From: Acidobacteriota bacterium
Lineage (GTDB): Bacteria; Acidobacteriota; UBA6911; RPQK01; JAJDTT01
Length of the DNA: 64,000 nt
Assembly: GCA_028874215.1 (NCBI GenBank)
Contig: JAPPLF010000068.1
Location: 45,127-109,126 of the forward strand
Direction: 5' to 3'
Under the pieces are notes generated by a model. It was not told the DNA's origin, ran no database searches, and worked only from the letters and a program-made list of their open reading frames with translations. This document shows positions 19,256 to 28,823 of this stretch, piece after piece (the stretch's first letter is position 1; every line of letters starts with the position of its first letter). Position numbers and translations under genes: made by a program.

Positions 19256-21271
19256 ATGAAGGGTCTCCCTGATCCCGGGTCTCTGCTGCGGGTCGGGATC
19301 GACACCGGCGGCACCTTCACCGATTTCGTGGTCTGCCGCGAAGGCCGGATCGAATCCCTCAAGCTGCCCTCGACGCCGGCGACGCCGGAAAAGGCAGTCC
19401 TGGAGGGGTTGGCCCGCATTCTCGGCGACGCCCCCGCTCTGGTTCAACACGGCTTCACCGTCGGCACCAACGCCTTGCTGGAGCGCAAGGGGGCCAAGAT
19501 CCTTCTGGTGACGACCGAGGGTTTCCAGGACATTCTGGAGATCGGCCGCCAGAACCGGGCGCATCTGTACAATCTGACCGCCGGCCGGGTCGCGCCGCTG
19601 GTCCCCCGCAGCCGGCGCATCGGAATCCAGGAGCGGACGCTTCACGATGGCGCGCGGCTGGAGCCGCTGAAACGGGAGACTCTGGATCGGCTCCTGGAAA
19701 GGGTGCGGCGCAAGTCGCCCCAGGCCGTCGCGGTCGTCCTGCTGCACAGCTACATCAATCCACGCCACGAGGACCTGGTCGGCAAGGCGTTGCGGGACAC
19801 CGGAATACCGGTCAGCCTCTCCAGCCGCATCCTGCCCGAGTTTCGCGAATACGAGCGCACGTCGGCGACGGTCATCAACGCCTACCTGACGCCGGTGGTC
19901 GACCGCTATCTGGACGCTTTGAGCTCGAGCCCGTTGCTGGAGGGGGGCCGTCTCTCGGTCATGCAGTCCAACGGGGGGACGGTGCCGCTCGCGTCGACTT
20001 CCGTCGATCCGGTGAGAACCCTCTTTTCGGGACCGGCCGGAGGAGTCGTGGGAGCCTTCAAGCTGGCCCGGCAGGCCGGCTACGGCCGGATCATCACCTT
20101 GGACATGGGGGGCACGTCCACGGATGTCTGCCTCTGCGACCAGCGGGTCCCCAGCACGGGAGAGGCCGAGGTGGACCGCCTTCCCCTGCCCGTCCAGACG
20201 ATTCCCATTCGTTCCGTCGGCGCGGGCGGAGGCTCCATTGCATGGGTCGATTCCGGAGGGCTGCTGCGGGTGGGTCCCCGAAGCGCAGGGTCCCGTCCGG
20301 GTCCCGTCTGCTACGGGAGGGGGCGGAGCATCACCGTGACCGACGCCAACCTCTTTTTGGGCAGAATCGACGCCGAGCGCTTTCTGGGCGGAGAGATGAG
20401 ACTCGATTCAGACCGGTTGCCCAAGTACCTGAAACAGCTTTCCAACCGGCTCCAGGAGCATTCCTGGTCACCCGAGGAGCTTTCCGAGGGAATCATCAAG
20501 ATCGCAAACACCCAGATGGAAACGGCCTTGCGCGTGATCTCCCTGGAAAAGGGCTACGACACCCGGGACTTCACACTGGTGAGCTACGGGGGCGCGGGCG
20601 GGCTCCACGCCTGCGAGCTGGCCCGGTCTCTGATGATTCCGCGGGTCATGGTTCCTCCCAGCCCGGGTCTGGTCTCCGCTTGGGGGATGATGGACTCGCA
20701 GGTCGTCCGGGACCTCTCCCGCACCGTCCGTCTCACCTTCAGCAACGCCAGCGTGGCCCGCCGCCTCCGGAAAAGGGTGGCGCCCCTGGTGGATCGGGCG
20801 CGCCGCCAGTTGGTTCGGGATGGGTTTGAGGAGAAGCGGATCGAGGTGCAGCGGAGCGTGGACCTTCGCTACCTGGGACAGGGTTACGAAATCAACGTCC
20901 CCTACTCACGCAACTTGTTGCGGGCTTTTCACAAGAAGCATGAGAGGCTCTACGGATACTCCAATCCCGGTCTCTCCGTGGAGGTGGTGACACTGCGCGT
21001 CCGGGCCTTCGGCAACCATTCCGAGTTGCCGCTTCCGGAGGCTGCCGCCATTCCGAAGAAGCGGCCCCGGGCCATTGCCCAAGGAAAAAGAAAGGTTTTC
21101 TTCGGGCGAAAGCGCCGTGTGACCCGCTTCTACGATCGCGACCGGCTACGGCCCGGAACCCGGCTCAAGTCGCCCGCCGTGATCAGCGAATACAGCGCCA
21201 CCACTTTGATTCCTCCCGGATTCAAGGGTCGTGTGGACCGCTGGCGGAACCTGATTCTGGAGCCTGCTTAG
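19256..21271 (+). CDS. Hydantoinase/oxoprolinase A-family protein (HyuA-like)
   Basis: 671 aa from the ATG at 19256, chosen because the family signature VGIDTGGTFTDFVV then falls near residue 15. An acetate/sugar kinase-like actin fold with the second nucleotide-binding signature LDMGGTSTDV and GPAGGVVGA. Family members hydrolyse hydantoins or 5-oxoproline using ATP, or act as acetone/acetophenone carboxylase subunits. They normally work with a HyuB partner encoded next door; none is present here. The 3' end overlaps the convergent rlmB gene by 50 bp. Substrate cannot be named. Confidence 0.88.
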   Translation: MKGLPDPGSLLRVGIDTGGTFTDFVVCREGRIESLKLPSTPATPEKAVLEGLARILGDAPALVQHGFTVGTNALLERKGAKILLVTTEGFQDILEIGRQNRAHLYNLTAGRVAPLVPRSRRIGIQERTLHDGARLEPLKRETLDRLLERVRRKSPQAVAVVLLHSYINPRHEDLVGKALRDTGIPVSLSSRILPEFREYERTSATVINAYLTPVVDRYLDALSSSPLLEGGRLSVMQSNGGTVPLASTSVDPVRTLFSGPAGGVVGAFKLARQAGYGRIITLDMGGTSTDVCLCDQRVPSTGEAEVDRLPLPVQTIPIRSVGAGGGSIAWVDSGGLLRVGPRSAGSRPGPVCYGRGRSITVTDANLFLGRIDAERFLGGEMRLDSDRLPKYLKQLSNRLQEHSWSPEELSEGIIKIANTQMETALRVISLEKGYDTRDFTLVSYGGAGGLHACELARSLMIPRVMVPPSPGLVSAWGMMDSQVVRDLSRTVRLTFSNASVARRLRKRVAPLVDRARRQLVRDGFEEKRIEVQRSVDLRYLGQGYEINVPYSRNLLRAFHKKHERLYGYSNPGLSVEVVTLRVRAFGNHSELPLPEAAAIPKKRPRAIAQGKRKVFFGRKRRVTRFYDRDRLRPGTRLKSPAVISEYSATTLIPPGFKGRVDRWRNLILEPA

Positions 21272-21980
21272 CCCTGCCAAAGGAGATGTGGTACAGCAGG
21301 ACTCCCGCCGCCACCGACAGGTTCAGGGATGCGACCCGTCCCTGCATGGGCAGGGCCGCGAGGTAGTCGCACTGCCGGCGCACGAGTCGGCGCAGACCCT
21401 GGTGTTCACCACCCACGACCACCACCAGCCGCAGCGTGGTGTCGATCTGGTTCAGGCCGGTCGAGCCCTTCGGATCCAGACCCACGATCCAGAATCCCGC
21501 CTGCTTGAGTTGGTCCAGGGTTCGAGACAGGTTGGAGATACGGCAGATCTTCAGATGAAGGGCGGCTCCGGCGCTGGCGCTGACGACGCCGGAAGTAATG
21601 GAGCAGGAACGGCGCCGCGGGATCAGAACTCCGTCGACGCCGACGGCCTCCGCGGTTCTCAGGAGAGCCCCCAGATTGTTGGGGTCCTGGACGCCGTCGA
21701 CGGCGAGCAGCAAGCTCGGCCTCTGCTGCAGGATCGACTCGAGAGGGACCGGCGCAGCCCCGGAAACCCGGGCCGAGACCTCCTCGTGACGCTGCCGCCG
21801 GCCGGCGGCTGACGACCGGGACACGGCCTCGACTTCGACCGGAATGCCGCGGCGGCGAGCCGCTTGGACGATTCCCTGCAGCCTTGGATTCAGACTCCGC
21901 CTCCGGATCAGAATCTTCTCGACCTTGGGAATCTCCGCCGCCAGCGCCTCCCGGACGGCATGGACCCCGTGAACGATCAT
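21222..21980 (-). CDS. rlmB: 23S rRNA 2'-O-methyltransferase, RlmB/SpoU family
   Basis: 252 aa. The N-terminal substrate-binding domain (GVHAVREALAAEIPKVEKILI) is followed by a SPOUT methyltransferase domain with motif 1 DPNNLGALLRTAEAVG, motif 2 VVVGGEHQGLRR and motif 3 SLNLSVAAGVLLY, as in RlmB, which methylates G2251 of 23S rRNA. Motif 2 normally reads GxEGxG; here the last part reads GEHQGLRR. The C-terminus overlaps the convergent hyuA-like gene. RlmB and TrmH-type relatives are hard to separate by eye. Confidence 0.88.
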   Translation of the reverse strand: MIVHGVHAVREALAAEIPKVEKILIRRRSLNPRLQGIVQAARRRGIPVEVEAVSRSSAAGRRQRHEEVSARVSGAAPVPLESILQQRPSLLLAVDGVQDPNNLGALLRTAEAVGVDGVLIPRRRSCSITSGVVSASAGAALHLKICRISNLSRTLDQLKQAGFWIVGLDPKGSTGLNQIDTTLRLVVVVGGEHQGLRRLVRRQCDYLAALPMQGRVASLNLSVAAGVLLYHISFGRAKQAPESGSASGPHDP

Positions 21981-22145
21981 GAGACGGGATCAGGATTGAA
22001 AACCGGCGTCATGGCCGGAGTATACACTCGGAGCCAGAGTGGGAAGGAGCCTGCACGAGACTGAACGGCCGGTCCGGCCCGGTGAAATACCGAGAGAAAA
22101 AGGGGTGGTCCGGGAGCAGTCGCAGTTTCGGGAATTTGCCGCGGA

Positions 22146-22174
22146 TTGACTAACGTGATGACGATGCCTACAAT
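22146..22174 (+). promoter_or_regulatory. Sigma70 promoter of outer-membrane protein gene
   Basis: TTGACT (22146-22151), exactly 17 bases, then TACAAT (22169-22174): one mismatch per hexamer from consensus. Transcription would begin near 22181, giving a leader of only about 14 bases before the ATG at 22195. Confidence 0.75.
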
Positions 22175-22194
22175 GTGCAATTGAAAGAAAACTT

Positions 22195-23979
22195 ATGGCC
22201 TGTCCTTCAATAGGTCGCTTTTCAGTTCGTCTGATTCTCGTCTGTGCCCTCATAGCTCTGTCCGGAGTATCGGCGCGGGCGTCCGCCCGGGGACAACTCC
22301 TGGGGCTGGTGCAAGACGAATCCGGGCTTCCGGTTTCCGACGTTCTGGTCACTCTGACGGAAGACTCCTCCGACGAGGGCCTGCCCGTTCTCACCCGCAG
22401 CGACGCTTCGGGGCGCCTGTTCTTCAAGAATATGAGGGCGGGTTCCTACAGAGTCCTGGTCAAGAGCAGTCAGTACGCGGTGCGGAAGGCGGCTCCGGTG
22501 GAGATTCTTCCCGGGCAGACGGCGGTGATGACCCTGGTGTTGCAGGATCTGCTGGATGTCGAAGGGCTGGGAGGCCGAAACGTCAGCTTCAAGGCGCTGT
22601 TTCGCAACGCCGACCCCCGGCTTATTTTCCGCCATCTTCCCGAACTGCTGGAAGGAAAGACCAATCCCTGGTTCGAAAGCGCGGTTTTCCAGGTTTATTC
22701 CAATGCCGGCCATGGCGGCGACTATCTCCGCCTTCCCGACGACTCCGCGGGCGCGACCACGGCCAACTTCGCCATGGTGCAGAGCCTGCCCGGCGGCCGC
22801 GACTACATCTTCGCGGGCCAGTTGAATTCGGGCGAGGATGCGCTCTGGCGGATCAAGGCGTTCATGGACCAGTCGCTGAGCGAGCGGCACTCGATCAGGT
22901 TGTACCTGGGCCACGGCCGGATCGGCGTCCACCAACCCAGAATGGCCCTGTTGGGGAATCCTGGCTCCCTGGGGCGCGACCTGGATTTCACCAATGCCGC
23001 CGGCACCACCAACATCCTCAGCGTGGGTTTTGAAGACCGGTTCTCGTGGGGCGACACGCTGGACCTGACCTGGGGGCTGGAGCTGAACAGGGTCCGGTCG
23101 ATCTACAACTATTCGACACTGAGTCCGAGTGCCGAGTTGACCCTGCGACCGGTCCCCCGAGCCCGTCTGCGCCTCACCATGGCGTCGAAACGGCCCGCTC
23201 TCTACCAGAATTCCGTGACTCTGGAGGACGGCCGTTCCCTGGGCCTCTCGGATGCCGTCAAGATCTCCTGGATCGACAACCGATTGGAATTCGGCACCTC
23301 GCGCCACTTCCAGGGCAGCATGTCCTACACGCTCTGGGACGACACCGAGTTGGAGCTGGTCCGCTTCCAGGACCAGTTCTTCGGCGGAACCGTCCCCTTC
23401 ATGGCCTTTTTCGCGAATTCTCCGGACCCGGACCTGGTTCGGCTGACAGATGATCAGGCCCGGACCTGGGGCAACCGGTTGACGCTGCGGCAGGGAATCA
23501 GCCGCAATGTTCGAGCCGGTGTTTCCTATATCCGCGGCTCGGCCGTCAGTGTGATTCCTGCCGGGTACACGCTGGTGCTGGAAACGCCGGATGTCGGCGC
23601 ACTGTTGAAACGAAGAGGCTACGGTGCTGTCGCTTCCGAGCTGGGCGTGCTCATCCCGACGACTCGGACCGAGTTGACGACCGTGGTCAAGTTCGTGACG
23701 GATGGAGATCCCGTGACCCCGTTGAACGCTCTCTCGGATGTCTACGAGACCGGCAACAAGGGTCTGAATCTCTTTATTCGCCAGATCATTCCCATTCCCG
23801 ACAGCGTCTTGAGTTTTCTCGGCCTGGACTTCCTCAACGGACGTCGGATCGAGGCACTGCTGGATATCCGCAATCTCACCAATGAGGACCTTGGCGTGAT
23901 CTCCAACGGTCCGGGTGGAAGCGTCGTCCTGGCCCAGAACCCAAGGTCCGTTCGGGGAGGAGTCACGGTCAGGTTCTGA
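22195..23979 (+). CDS. Outer-membrane barrel with carboxypeptidase-regulatory-like domain
   Basis: 594 aa with a signal peptide (LILVCALIALSGVSARASA). Residues about 35-120 form a carboxypeptidase-regulatory-like beta sandwich (GLVQDESGLPVSDVLVTL, SGRLFFKNMRAGSYRVLV). The remainder is long alternating polar/hydrophobic strands ending in GGVTVRF, the aromatic C-terminus of outer-membrane barrels. There is no TonB plug domain, although N-terminal regulatory domains of this type usually precede TonB-dependent receptors. Strong promoter upstream, so probably abundant. Such proteins are frequent in Acidobacteria; ligand unknown. Confidence 0.72.
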   Translation: MACPSIGRFSVRLILVCALIALSGVSARASARGQLLGLVQDESGLPVSDVLVTLTEDSSDEGLPVLTRSDASGRLFFKNMRAGSYRVLVKSSQYAVRKAAPVEILPGQTAVMTLVLQDLLDVEGLGGRNVSFKALFRNADPRLIFRHLPELLEGKTNPWFESAVFQVYSNAGHGGDYLRLPDDSAGATTANFAMVQSLPGGRDYIFAGQLNSGEDALWRIKAFMDQSLSERHSIRLYLGHGRIGVHQPRMALLGNPGSLGRDLDFTNAAGTTNILSVGFEDRFSWGDTLDLTWGLELNRVRSIYNYSTLSPSAELTLRPVPRARLRLTMASKRPALYQNSVTLEDGRSLGLSDAVKISWIDNRLEFGTSRHFQGSMSYTLWDDTELELVRFQDQFFGGTVPFMAFFANSPDPDLVRLTDDQARTWGNRLTLRQGISRNVRAGVSYIRGSAVSVIPAGYTLVLETPDVGALLKRRGYGAVASELGVLIPTTRTELTTVVKFVTDGDPVTPLNALSDVYETGNKGLNLFIRQIIPIPDSVLSFLGLDFLNGRRIEALLDIRNLTNEDLGVISNGPGGSVVLAQNPRSVRGGVTVRF

Positions 23980-24175
23980 TTTCCCACCGCTGTCCCCGCC
24001 ATTGTCGGAAGCGGGACTCCCGGCAAGCTCCGATCCAAGGGCCCATGTCGGCTATCTAATTTATTGGATCTCATACGAGAGATTGGATCTGAACCCGTGT
24101 CAATGGCGCGCCGGCTTCCTCCCACGGCCGAGTATCCCTCTTCGTCCCAAGACATTTCGGGTGCGGACCGACAGG

Positions 24176-24190
24176 TGGCACCGATCTTGC
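24176..24190 (+). promoter_or_regulatory. Sigma54 (-24/-12) promoter
   Basis: TGGCAC-CGATC-TTGC (24176-24190) matches the sigma54 consensus TGGCAC-N5-TTGC exactly, with the required 10-base gap between GG and GC. The start of transcription would be near 24202, about 80 bp ahead of the histidine kinase gene whose partner is a sigma54 activator. It lies within the 302-bp gap 23980-24281, which holds no other recognisable gene. Confidence 0.75.
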
Positions 24191-24281
24191 GAGTAACAGA
24201 TGGGGAGTTGGAGGGACTGTGAAAAGCGCCGCAGACGTGTGCATCGTTTCCGTTGACGGCCGTTTCTGAGGGGAGCCGTTC

Positions 24282-27149
24282 ATGCTTCGTGGCTTCCAAC
24301 TGAAGGCTATCCTGGTCGTCCTGGCCTCTGCCGTCGCCGTCTATGTCGGCGTCCTGAATCTTCTGGACCGGTCGACTTGGGGCGAGGTCTCCGACGGAAT
24401 CGTCTGGACCGAAGGAAGTAGCGGGGACGTCCTCGCCCACCGGATCCACGATCCTGGGGCCGGTGGCCCGCGTGCCGGAATCGAGCCGGGAGACCGGCTG
24501 GTGGAACTGGGGGGTATCGAGATCCGGTCTCTCGACGACTACGTCGAGGTGATGGAAGTCTTGGCCGGGTCCGGTTCCATTGGCATGCCGGCGACCTATC
24601 TGGTCCAGAAAACACCGGGAGGCGACCGGCGCCAACACCAGGTTCAACTGGAGGTCGAGCCGGGACTCGGCCGGACCGACGGTCTTCTGGTGCTTGTCGC
24701 GCTGCTCCATCTGGCCATCGGATTGTTCGTTTTCCTGCGCAAGCACGAGTCGGCGGGCGCGCTCCACTTTTTTGTGCTGTGCCTGGTCTCGTTCTGCCTC
24801 TTTCTGTACCGGTACTCGGGTCGCAGCGATTCCTTCGATCTCCTGGTTTATTGGATCGGATCGGTGGCGCTGCTGGTCCTTCCTCCCTTGTTTCTCCACT
24901 TCTGCGCGACGTTTCCCGAGGCCCAACGATGGCTGGACCGCCGGGGAAGGCTGGGTGTTGCCTTCTATCTGCCGGCGTTCGTGCTTTTGGCGATCCACGT
25001 GGCCTGGTTCCTGGGATCCCTGCAGCCGTTGGGGTTGCCGCGAAGTCCGGGGGTCGCTCACTTTTTTGACAAGATTCACCTGTCCCATTTGGGAGTCTTC
25101 TTCTGTCTCGGAGCCGGTTTGCTCATCCAGTCCGGCCGGCAGGCGCGGACTCCCCTTCACCGCAGGCAGATGATGTGGGTTTCCCATGGGACCCTCATCG
25201 CCCTGGCTCCGTTTTTGATTCTGTATGCGGGACCCTATTTCATGGGTTTTCCCATACATCCCGTCATGGAGATGTCGATCCTGAGTCTGGCGCTCCTTCC
25301 CTTGTGTTTCGGTTACGCCATCATCCGCTACCGGTTGATGGACGTTGAGTTGATCTTTCGCGAAAGCGCGGCCTACGTCCTGGCCAGTTGGGTCCTCCTG
25401 GTCTTTTACGTGGGGGTGGTCCTGCTGGTCGGTGGGACGCTGTTCGGACTCTCTCCCCATTCCGATTTCTCGGTGTTCGCCGTTTCGGCCTTGGTGGCGG
25501 CTTTCCTGTTCGCACCGGTGAAGGACAAGATTCAGCAGCGGTTGGACCGCTACTACTATCCCGAGACCTACGATTACCGTCAGTCTTTTGCGGATTTCGG
25601 CAAGAGCCTGAACTCGGAGTTCAGCCTGCCGCGTTTGGCGGAGCGGGTTTGCGCCCGGATCGAGCAGACCTTCACGGTCCGTCCCGTGGCCGTCTTTCTC
25701 CGCTCCCCGGAACGGCCCGGCAGGTTCTTCCTTTACCACTCCCGCGGCGTGAACGGCGGCGTTGACCAGGAAAGTCCGATACTGCTGCCGGGTCCGGCTT
25801 GGGGCGGCGGCCACGGCCGGGCGGAGCGGTTGGCGCCGGATTTCGGCGGCAGGGACGAGGAGGCGGGACACCGGACCCGGCTGGCGGCCTTGGGAATCCG
25901 GACTCTCCAGCCCCTTGAGACCCATGGCCGCGTCATCGGCCAGTTGGGACTGGGGGATCGGGCCAACGGCGACGCCTTGAACAGCGAAGATTTGGAGTTG
26001 CTGGCGGCGCTGGCCGGTTATGCGGCGACTGCCATGGACAACGCCGTGCTCTACCGTTCGTTGGAAACCAAGGCGGGCGAACTCCAAAGACTCAAGAGCT
26101 ACAACGAAAGCGTCATCCAGAGCATCACCGCGGGAGTGGTGGTGGTCGATTCGGAAGGCGCCGTCCGAGTCTGGAACTCGTTCATGGAGACGTTCTACGG
26201 CCTGGAGGCGAGCCAGGCGGTCGGCCGGAGCATCGACCATGTCTTTCCCCCGGACCTGCTCCGATCCGTGACGGAAGCGCTGGGCAGCTCTCGCTGGCGG
26301 ATTCCAAAGGTGGCACGCCTGGACAAGACGCGTCTCAAGTCCTCCTCAGGCGAGGAGCGCCTCGTGAATGTCCATCTCTCGCCCTTCGTGGCCCAGGATG
26401 ACGTCCTTACCGGAACTCTGCTGCTCTTCGACGACGTCACGGAGAAGCAGCAGTTGGAGGATCAACTGGTCCAGGCGGAGAAGCTCACCTCCATCGGCCT
26501 CCTGGCGGCGGGTGTGGCGCATGAGGTCAATACCCCTCTGGCCGGGATCTCGAGCTACACGCAGTTGCTGCTGGATTCGACCCCTGCTTCCGACTCCCGG
26601 CGCGACCTGTTGGAGAAGATCGAAAAACAGAGCTTTCGAGCCTCGCGGATCGTCAACAACCTGGTCAATTTCGCCCGTGTCCGGGACGGCGAATTCCGTG
26701 AAGTCAACGTCAATTCCCTGATGCTGGAGACGGTGTCCCTGCTGGAGCATCAACTCTGGAGCCAGGGGGTGGAGGTCAGTCTCCACCTCGATCCCGCTCT
26801 GCCCCGCACCCGGGGCCATGAGGGCAAGCTGCAGCAGGTTTTCGTCAATTTGCTGATGAATGCCAATGACGCCATGCCGGACGGAGGGAGCATCACGGTC
26901 CGCACCTCCCACAGGAACTCAGGGCTCGTGGTGGAGGTGGAAGACAGTGGAAAGGGCATTCCCGGCGACGTTCTGCACCGAATCTACGACCCCTTCTTCA
27001 CCACCAAGGACGTCGGTAAGGGAACCGGCCTGGGGCTCTCGGTCTGTTATGGAATCGTGCAGGAGCATGAGGGCCGGATTCAGGCGAGAAGCCAGGCGGG
27101 CGAGGGAAGCACGTTCACGGTCCATCTGCCCGTGAAAAGGGTTCAATGA
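24282..27149 (+). CDS. Membrane histidine kinase with PDZ, GAF and PAS domains
   Basis: 955 aa. Order: membrane helix (8-25), PDZ-like domain in the periplasm (about 45-115; AGIEPGDRLVELGGIEI), seven to eight membrane helices (135-405), a GAF domain (about 450-590; LAERVCARIEQTF), a PAS domain (VIQSITAGVVVVDSEGAV), HisKA with the phospho-histidine near residue 746 (LAAGVAHEVNTPLAGISSY), and HATPase with N box VNLLMNANDAM, DSGKGI and GKGTGLGLSV. The 'HEVNTPL' box groups it with kinases that feed NtrC-type activators. It overlaps the next gene by four bases. A sigma54 promoter stands upstream. Confidence 0.93.
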   Translation: MLRGFQLKAILVVLASAVAVYVGVLNLLDRSTWGEVSDGIVWTEGSSGDVLAHRIHDPGAGGPRAGIEPGDRLVELGGIEIRSLDDYVEVMEVLAGSGSIGMPATYLVQKTPGGDRRQHQVQLEVEPGLGRTDGLLVLVALLHLAIGLFVFLRKHESAGALHFFVLCLVSFCLFLYRYSGRSDSFDLLVYWIGSVALLVLPPLFLHFCATFPEAQRWLDRRGRLGVAFYLPAFVLLAIHVAWFLGSLQPLGLPRSPGVAHFFDKIHLSHLGVFFCLGAGLLIQSGRQARTPLHRRQMMWVSHGTLIALAPFLILYAGPYFMGFPIHPVMEMSILSLALLPLCFGYAIIRYRLMDVELIFRESAAYVLASWVLLVFYVGVVLLVGGTLFGLSPHSDFSVFAVSALVAAFLFAPVKDKIQQRLDRYYYPETYDYRQSFADFGKSLNSEFSLPRLAERVCARIEQTFTVRPVAVFLRSPERPGRFFLYHSRGVNGGVDQESPILLPGPAWGGGHGRAERLAPDFGGRDEEAGHRTRLAALGIRTLQPLETHGRVIGQLGLGDRANGDALNSEDLELLAALAGYAATAMDNAVLYRSLETKAGELQRLKSYNESVIQSITAGVVVVDSEGAVRVWNSFMETFYGLEASQAVGRSIDHVFPPDLLRSVTEALGSSRWRIPKVARLDKTRLKSSSGEERLVNVHLSPFVAQDDVLTGTLLLFDDVTEKQQLEDQLVQAEKLTSIGLLAAGVAHEVNTPLAGISSYTQLLLDSTPASDSRRDLLEKIEKQSFRASRIVNNLVNFARVRDGEFREVNVNSLMLETVSLLEHQLWSQGVEVSLHLDPALPRTRGHEGKLQQVFVNLLMNANDAMPDGGSITVRTSHRNSGLVVEVEDSGKGIPGDVLHRIYDPFFTTKDVGKGTGLGLSVCYGIVQEHEGRIQARSQAGEGSTFTVHLPVKRVQ

Positions 27150-28534
27150 CATCCCGGTCCACGGTTCTGATCATCGACGACGAAGAGATCATGCGGGAAG
27201 TCTTCTCGCGAGTCGTCGCCGGCGGCGGTCACCAGGTTCTCCTTGCTTCCTCGGGGGAGGAGGGCGTCGAGTTGATTCGACGCGAGCCGGTGGATCTGGT
27301 GCTTCTGGATCTCATGCTTCCCGGCATCGGCGGACTTGAGACGTTGGAGAAGATCCTGGAGCTGGATCCTGACCTGGCCGTCATCATGGTCACGGCCTAT
27401 GCGTCCATTGAAAACGCGGTGCAGGCGACCCGGCTGGGAGCGTTCGACTTCGTGACCAAACCGTTTCGCAACGAAGAGTTGCTGCTGGTCATCAAGAACG
27501 GCATCCGGCAACGGCGACTCGAGTTGGAGAATCGCCAGCTCAAGTCCAGTCTTCATCGCCGTCAGGGTCACTTCCAGAACATCGTCGGCAAGAGCGAGCC
27601 GATCCGGCGGGTCACGGAACTCATTACCCAGGTGGGCCCGGGCCGCAGCACGGTTTTGATCACGGGGGAGAGCGGTACCGGGAAGGAATTGGTCGCCAAG
27701 GCCGTTCACAATCTGAGTCCCCGGCGCGACCGGGCCTTCGTCCCGGTCAACAGCGGCTCGATTCCCTCCGAGCTCTTGGAGAGTGAGCTCTTCGGGCACG
27801 TGAAGGGAGCTTTTACCGGCGCCACGGCCACCAAGAAGGGGCTGTTCGAGATCGCCCATGGGGGCACGATTTTCCTGGACGAGATCGATACCGTTCCGGT
27901 GCAGACCCAAGCCAAGCTGTTGCGGGTTCTGCAGGAAAGGGAATTCCGTCCCGTGGGCGGCGTGCGGAACACCAAGGTCGACGTGAGAATCGTGGCCGCC
28001 ACCAACGTGGACTTGAAGCTGGCGGTCAGGGAAGGCCGATTCCGAGAGGACCTCTACTACCGCCTCAAGGTCATCACCCTGGACGTGGCGCCGTTGCGCG
28101 ACCGGAAGGATGACATCCCTCTGCTGGCCCACCACTTCCTGACCCGCTTCAGCCGCGAGAACGGGAAGACGATGAAATCCATCGACCAGGACGCGCTCAG
28201 GGTCTTGATGAACTACGACTGGCCCGGAAACGTCAGGGAACTGGAGAACGCCATCGAACGTGCAGTGGTACTCTCCGGGACCAGCGCAAGCGTCCGATCG
28301 GATCTGCTTCCCCGGGAAATTCTGGATTCGATCTCGGGCCGGCTGGATGGAATCCCGCCGCAATCCCAGAACGGTTCCCTCAGGGAACTGGTGCTTGAAT
28401 TTGAGCGCAATCTGATTCTGCTGGCGCTGGAACGGGCCAATTGGAACCAGAGGAAGGCGGCCAGCCTTCTCAAGGTCAAACCGACCACCCTGAATGCCAA
28501 ACTGAAACGCCTGCAGGTCAGGATCCCCTCCTGA
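27146..28534 (+). CDS. Sigma54-dependent response regulator (NtrC family)
   Basis: 462 aa: receiver with D55 (LVLLDLMLPG), AAA+ domain with Walker A GESGTGKE at about residue 174, a canonical sigma54-contact loop GAFTGA near 222, Walker B IFLDEID, and a Fis-type DNA-binding helix (RKAASLLKVKPTTLNAKLKR). Start overlaps the kinase stop (ATGA). With the sigma54 promoter at 24176 it likely switches on its own operon, and perhaps the outer-membrane or ExbB operons nearby; the latter is speculation. Confidence 0.95.
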   Translation: MTSRSTVLIIDDEEIMREVFSRVVAGGGHQVLLASSGEEGVELIRREPVDLVLLDLMLPGIGGLETLEKILELDPDLAVIMVTAYASIENAVQATRLGAFDFVTKPFRNEELLLVIKNGIRQRRLELENRQLKSSLHRRQGHFQNIVGKSEPIRRVTELITQVGPGRSTVLITGESGTGKELVAKAVHNLSPRRDRAFVPVNSGSIPSELLESELFGHVKGAFTGATATKKGLFEIAHGGTIFLDEIDTVPVQTQAKLLRVLQEREFRPVGGVRNTKVDVRIVAATNVDLKLAVREGRFREDLYYRLKVITLDVAPLRDRKDDIPLLAHHFLTRFSRENGKTMKSIDQDALRVLMNYDWPGNVRELENAIERAVVLSGTSASVRSDLLPREILDSISGRLDGIPPQSQNGSLRELVLEFERNLILLALERANWNQRKAASLLKVKPTTLNAKLKRLQVRIPS

Positions 28535-28662
28535 CGTTCTGAGGAAACAGAAAACAGGACAGAGAAAAGAGCGAGTCCAGGGGGAAGTTTGCCCGCTTCG
28601 GAGCACGACATTCCTACCGCGAAAAACCAGTTGGGAGGGGCCGCTTCCGGCTCCGGGCCGGT

Positions 28663-28692
28663 TTGACTTGCCCGGCGAAGCGGGGCTATCAT
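28663..28692 (+). promoter_or_regulatory. Sigma70 promoter for exbB operon
   Basis: TTGACT (28663-28668), 18-base spacer, TATCAT (28687-28692), in the 289-bp gap ahead of exbB. A second weaker pair starts at TTGATA near 28745. Nothing else was recognised in the gap. Confidence 0.55.
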
Positions 28693-28823
28693 GATTTTTC
28701 CTTACGAGTGCCACGGGGTCGGATACCGGACTCTTTGGACTGAATTGATACTTCCACCGACTTTTGCAGTCTAATTTACTCAAGCAGATCGGTTTATTGT
28801 TCGGACAATAGGAGGACAGGACA

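Noticed and set aside
23742-26240. 832-codon minus-strand frame
   Set aside because: Antisense to the outer-membrane and kinase genes; composition is random and no family resemblance.
27143-28783. 546-codon minus-strand frame across the response regulator
   Set aside because: Antisense shadow; no ribosome site and no recognisable domain.
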